The notes beneath the pieces were generated by a model. The model worked only from the letters and a program-made list of their open reading frames with translations, did no database searches and had not been told where the DNA came from. A DNA stretch of 8,512 nucleotides, from NCBI GenBank assembly GCA_002471865.1, contig DKQU01000082.1:45030-53541 (forward strand), given 5' to 3'. The position numbers and the translations under genes were made by a program. The DNA comes from Fidelibacterota bacterium UBA7300 (lineage in GTDB: Bacteria; Fidelibacterota; Marinisomatia; Marinisomatales; UBA2128). Shown in pieces: positions 7,244 through 8,512 of this stretch; position 1 is the stretch's first letter; the number at the start of each line of letters is the position of its first letter.

Positions 7244-8130
7244 CTTGGATGAAAACTCCGGTGAACTTCCTTCAAATAACTTCGATCCACATGTGTGTAA
7301 ATCTGAGTGGTACTGATATCGGCGTGACCAAGCATTTCCTGCACAGCTCTCAAGTCTGCACCGCCTTCGAGGAGATGAGTGGCAAACGAATGGCGCAGTG
7401 TGTGTGGACTCACCTGCTTATCGATTCCAGCACTTTTGGCTAAAGTAGAAATAATCCGCCAGACACTTTTTCTATCGATATTTCGTCCTTGTAAATTAAG
7501 AAATACGTATCCCTTGCTAAGACCTTTGCTCGCCACTTCCGGGCGAGAATTATTAAGGTATTCTTCCAGACATTCTGCGGCAACCCTTCCCAGCGGAACC
7601 AGACGTTCCTTGTTCCCTTTGCCAAGCACACGAATCATACCCTGATTTGCCAGTAGATGCTCCAACTTCAAATTGACAAGCTCAGATACCCTTAATCCTG
7701 ACGAATAAAGAAGCTCGATCATTGCCTTGTCGCGAGAACCGCTCGGCTTCTCCAAATCAATGGCATTTAAAAGCGATTCCACCTCCGCCACGGAAAGTAC
7801 TATGGGAAGTTTATCCGTAATCCTCGGCGGTTCCAGCAGTTCCGATGGATCGGTATCAGCAAGTTCCTCATCTATGAGATATTTATGGTAAGAGCTAACA
7901 ACAGAAAAATTTCTACGAATGCTGGTAGGCTTCAGATGAAGATCGAAAAGCATTTGAATGTATTGTCGAATATGCTTAGGTGTTATATCTGCGACACTTT
8001 TCACCGAAGAATCCTCTTGCAGAAAATCGAGATAACGGGCAATGTCATGATTATACGCTTCGATGGAATTGGATGAAAGATTCCGTTCTACTCTGAGGGA
8101 AGTAATAAAGTCGCCGAGAAAAGATTCCAT
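7237..8130 (-). CDS. xerD: Tyrosine recombinase XerD (chromosome dimer resolution)
   Basis: XerD acts with XerC at the dif site to resolve chromosome dimers, normally under FtsK control. I chose the ATG at 8130-8128, giving 297 residues against 298 in E. coli XerD. Frame-open sequence extends upstream to a TTG at 8190, but that would overlap gmhA. With this start the catalytic residues are R147 (GLRVSEL), K171 (GKGNKERLVPL), H243 and R246 (PHTLRH), H269 (LGHADIS) and the nucleophile Y278 (QIYTHV). Each is one less than the E. coli XerD position. The N-terminal SAM-like core-binding domain covers about 1-90 and the catalytic domain about 108-297. The C-terminal pattern HADISTTQIYTHV...HPRW favours XerD over XerC. 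No integrase-like cargo or attachment site is seen nearby, so it is a housekeeping recombinase, not a phage one. Confidence 0.94.
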   Translation of the reverse strand: MESFLGDFITSLRVERNLSSNSIEAYNHDIARYLDFLQEDSSVKSVADITPKHIRQYIQMLFDLHLKPTSIRRNFSVVSSYHKYLIDEELADTDPSELLEPPRITDKLPIVLSVAEVESLLNAIDLEKPSGSRDKAMIELLYSSGLRVSELVNLKLEHLLANQGMIRVLGKGNKERLVPLGRVAAECLEEYLNNSRPEVASKGLSKGYVFLNLQGRNIDRKSVWRIISTLAKSAGIDKQVSPHTLRHSFATHLLEGGADLRAVQEMLGHADISTTQIYTHVDRSYLKEVHRSFHPRW

Positions 8131-8155
8131 GACAATATCATGCTTTGCTGCTAAA

Positions 8156-8512
8156 TCAACTGAACGCCTGCTCCACCAATTCACAGACAATATGCCCAGC
8201 TGTTATATGACCTTCTTGTATGTGCTGAGTATCATCGGACGGAATAGAAATCATAACATCTCCAGATTTAGCCAGTTTTCCCCCATCTCGCCCGGTGAAT
8301 ACAATGACCTTCATCCCAAGGTCTCCCGCAGACTCGACAGCTTTGACGATATTATCTGAATTTCCACTGGTTGATATTCCAATCAGGACGTCACCCTTTT
8401 GACCAAGTGACTCAACTTGTCTGGAGAACAGAGTGTCGAATCCCACATCGTTTGGCCAAGCGGTGAGAAATGATGAGTCCGTAGTGAGTGAGATGGAAGC
8501 CTTACCCGGTCG
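8156..8512 (-). CDS. gmhA: D-sedoheptulose-7-phosphate isomerase GmhA (SIS domain), 5'-truncated by window edge
   Basis: GmhA converts sedoheptulose 7-phosphate to D-glycero-D-manno-heptose 7-phosphate, the first step to the ADP-heptose used in LPS core. The reading frame is open to the right edge. The 118 C-terminal residues remain of about 190. Visible features are RPG at the edge followed by an A.I.L strand, GFDTLFSRQVE, the phosphosugar-binding ISTSGNS (fragment residues 46-52), FTGRDGGKLA, and the C-terminal helix HIQEGHITAGHIV, which carries the Gln and His that line the active site in E. coli GmhA. DiaA, a replication-initiation paralogue with the same fold, is the alternative. The retained GmhA-like C-terminal helix favours GmhA. 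The TGA stop lies 25 bp before the xerD start. This is the first visible gene of the minus-strand operon. Confidence 0.88.
   Translation of the reverse strand, partial: RPGKASISLTTDSSFLTAWPNDVGFDTLFSRQVESLGQKGDVLIGISTSGNSDNIVKAVESAGDLGMKVIVFTGRDGGKLAKSGDVMISIPSDDTQHIQEGHITAGHIVCELVEQAFS

Noticed and set aside
7237..8130. Integrase of a mobile element
   Set aside because: The protein is full XerD type with the housekeeping C-terminus. There is no adjacent tRNA, direct repeat, cargo or excisionase gene, and it is embedded in a coupled operon.
8131..8190. N-terminal extension of XerD to a TTG at 8190
   Set aside because: It would overlap gmhA by 35 bp and add 20 residues not found in XerD. The ATG at 8130 puts every catalytic residue within one position of E. 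coli XerD.

Overview
The window looks like a chromosomal stretch from a Gram-negative bacterium, probably of the Fibrobacteres-Chlorobi-Bacteroidetes (FCB) group. Candidatus Marinimicrobia or a relative is my best guess, but this is tentative. The reasons are a gmhA gene (LPS heptose synthesis), a formiminotransferase fused to cyclodeaminase, an endonuclease-type MutL, and mostly weak or absent Shine-Dalgarno sites. I see no insertion sequence, CRISPR array, rRNA or tRNA gene. Genes fill almost the whole window.

Plus strand, 1-2887: the 3' two thirds of a retinol saturase-like flavoenzyme is followed after 29 bp by a 598-residue fusion protein. Its N-terminal half is a PfkB/ribokinase-family kinase. 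Its C-terminal half resembles the queuosine-5'-phosphate N-glycosylase family (QNG1, DUF2419) of the HhH-GPD superfamily. It carries an aspartate in the HhH-GPD position and a terminal four-cysteine loop like that of Fe-S DNA glycosylases. One polypeptide could therefore phosphorylate a nucleoside and then release its base, for example queuosine to queuosine 5'-phosphate to queuine. This is the most interesting object in the window.

Between the convergent gene sets (2888-3042) lies a short AT-rich spacer with a weak hairpin.

Minus strand, 8512 down to 3043: a tightly packed apparent operon in the order gmhA (5' end outside the window), xerD, an M50 site-2-type metalloprotease, a 41-codon single-pass membrane protein, ftcD and mutL. 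The junctions are a 25-bp gap, a 7-bp overlap, a 4-bp ATGA overlap, a 6-bp gap and a 1-bp TAATG overlap. The functions are unrelated: cell envelope, chromosome dimer resolution, membrane proteolysis, folate one-carbon metabolism and mismatch repair. The genes are more likely co-transcribed housekeeping genes than one pathway. The operon promoter is not in the window.
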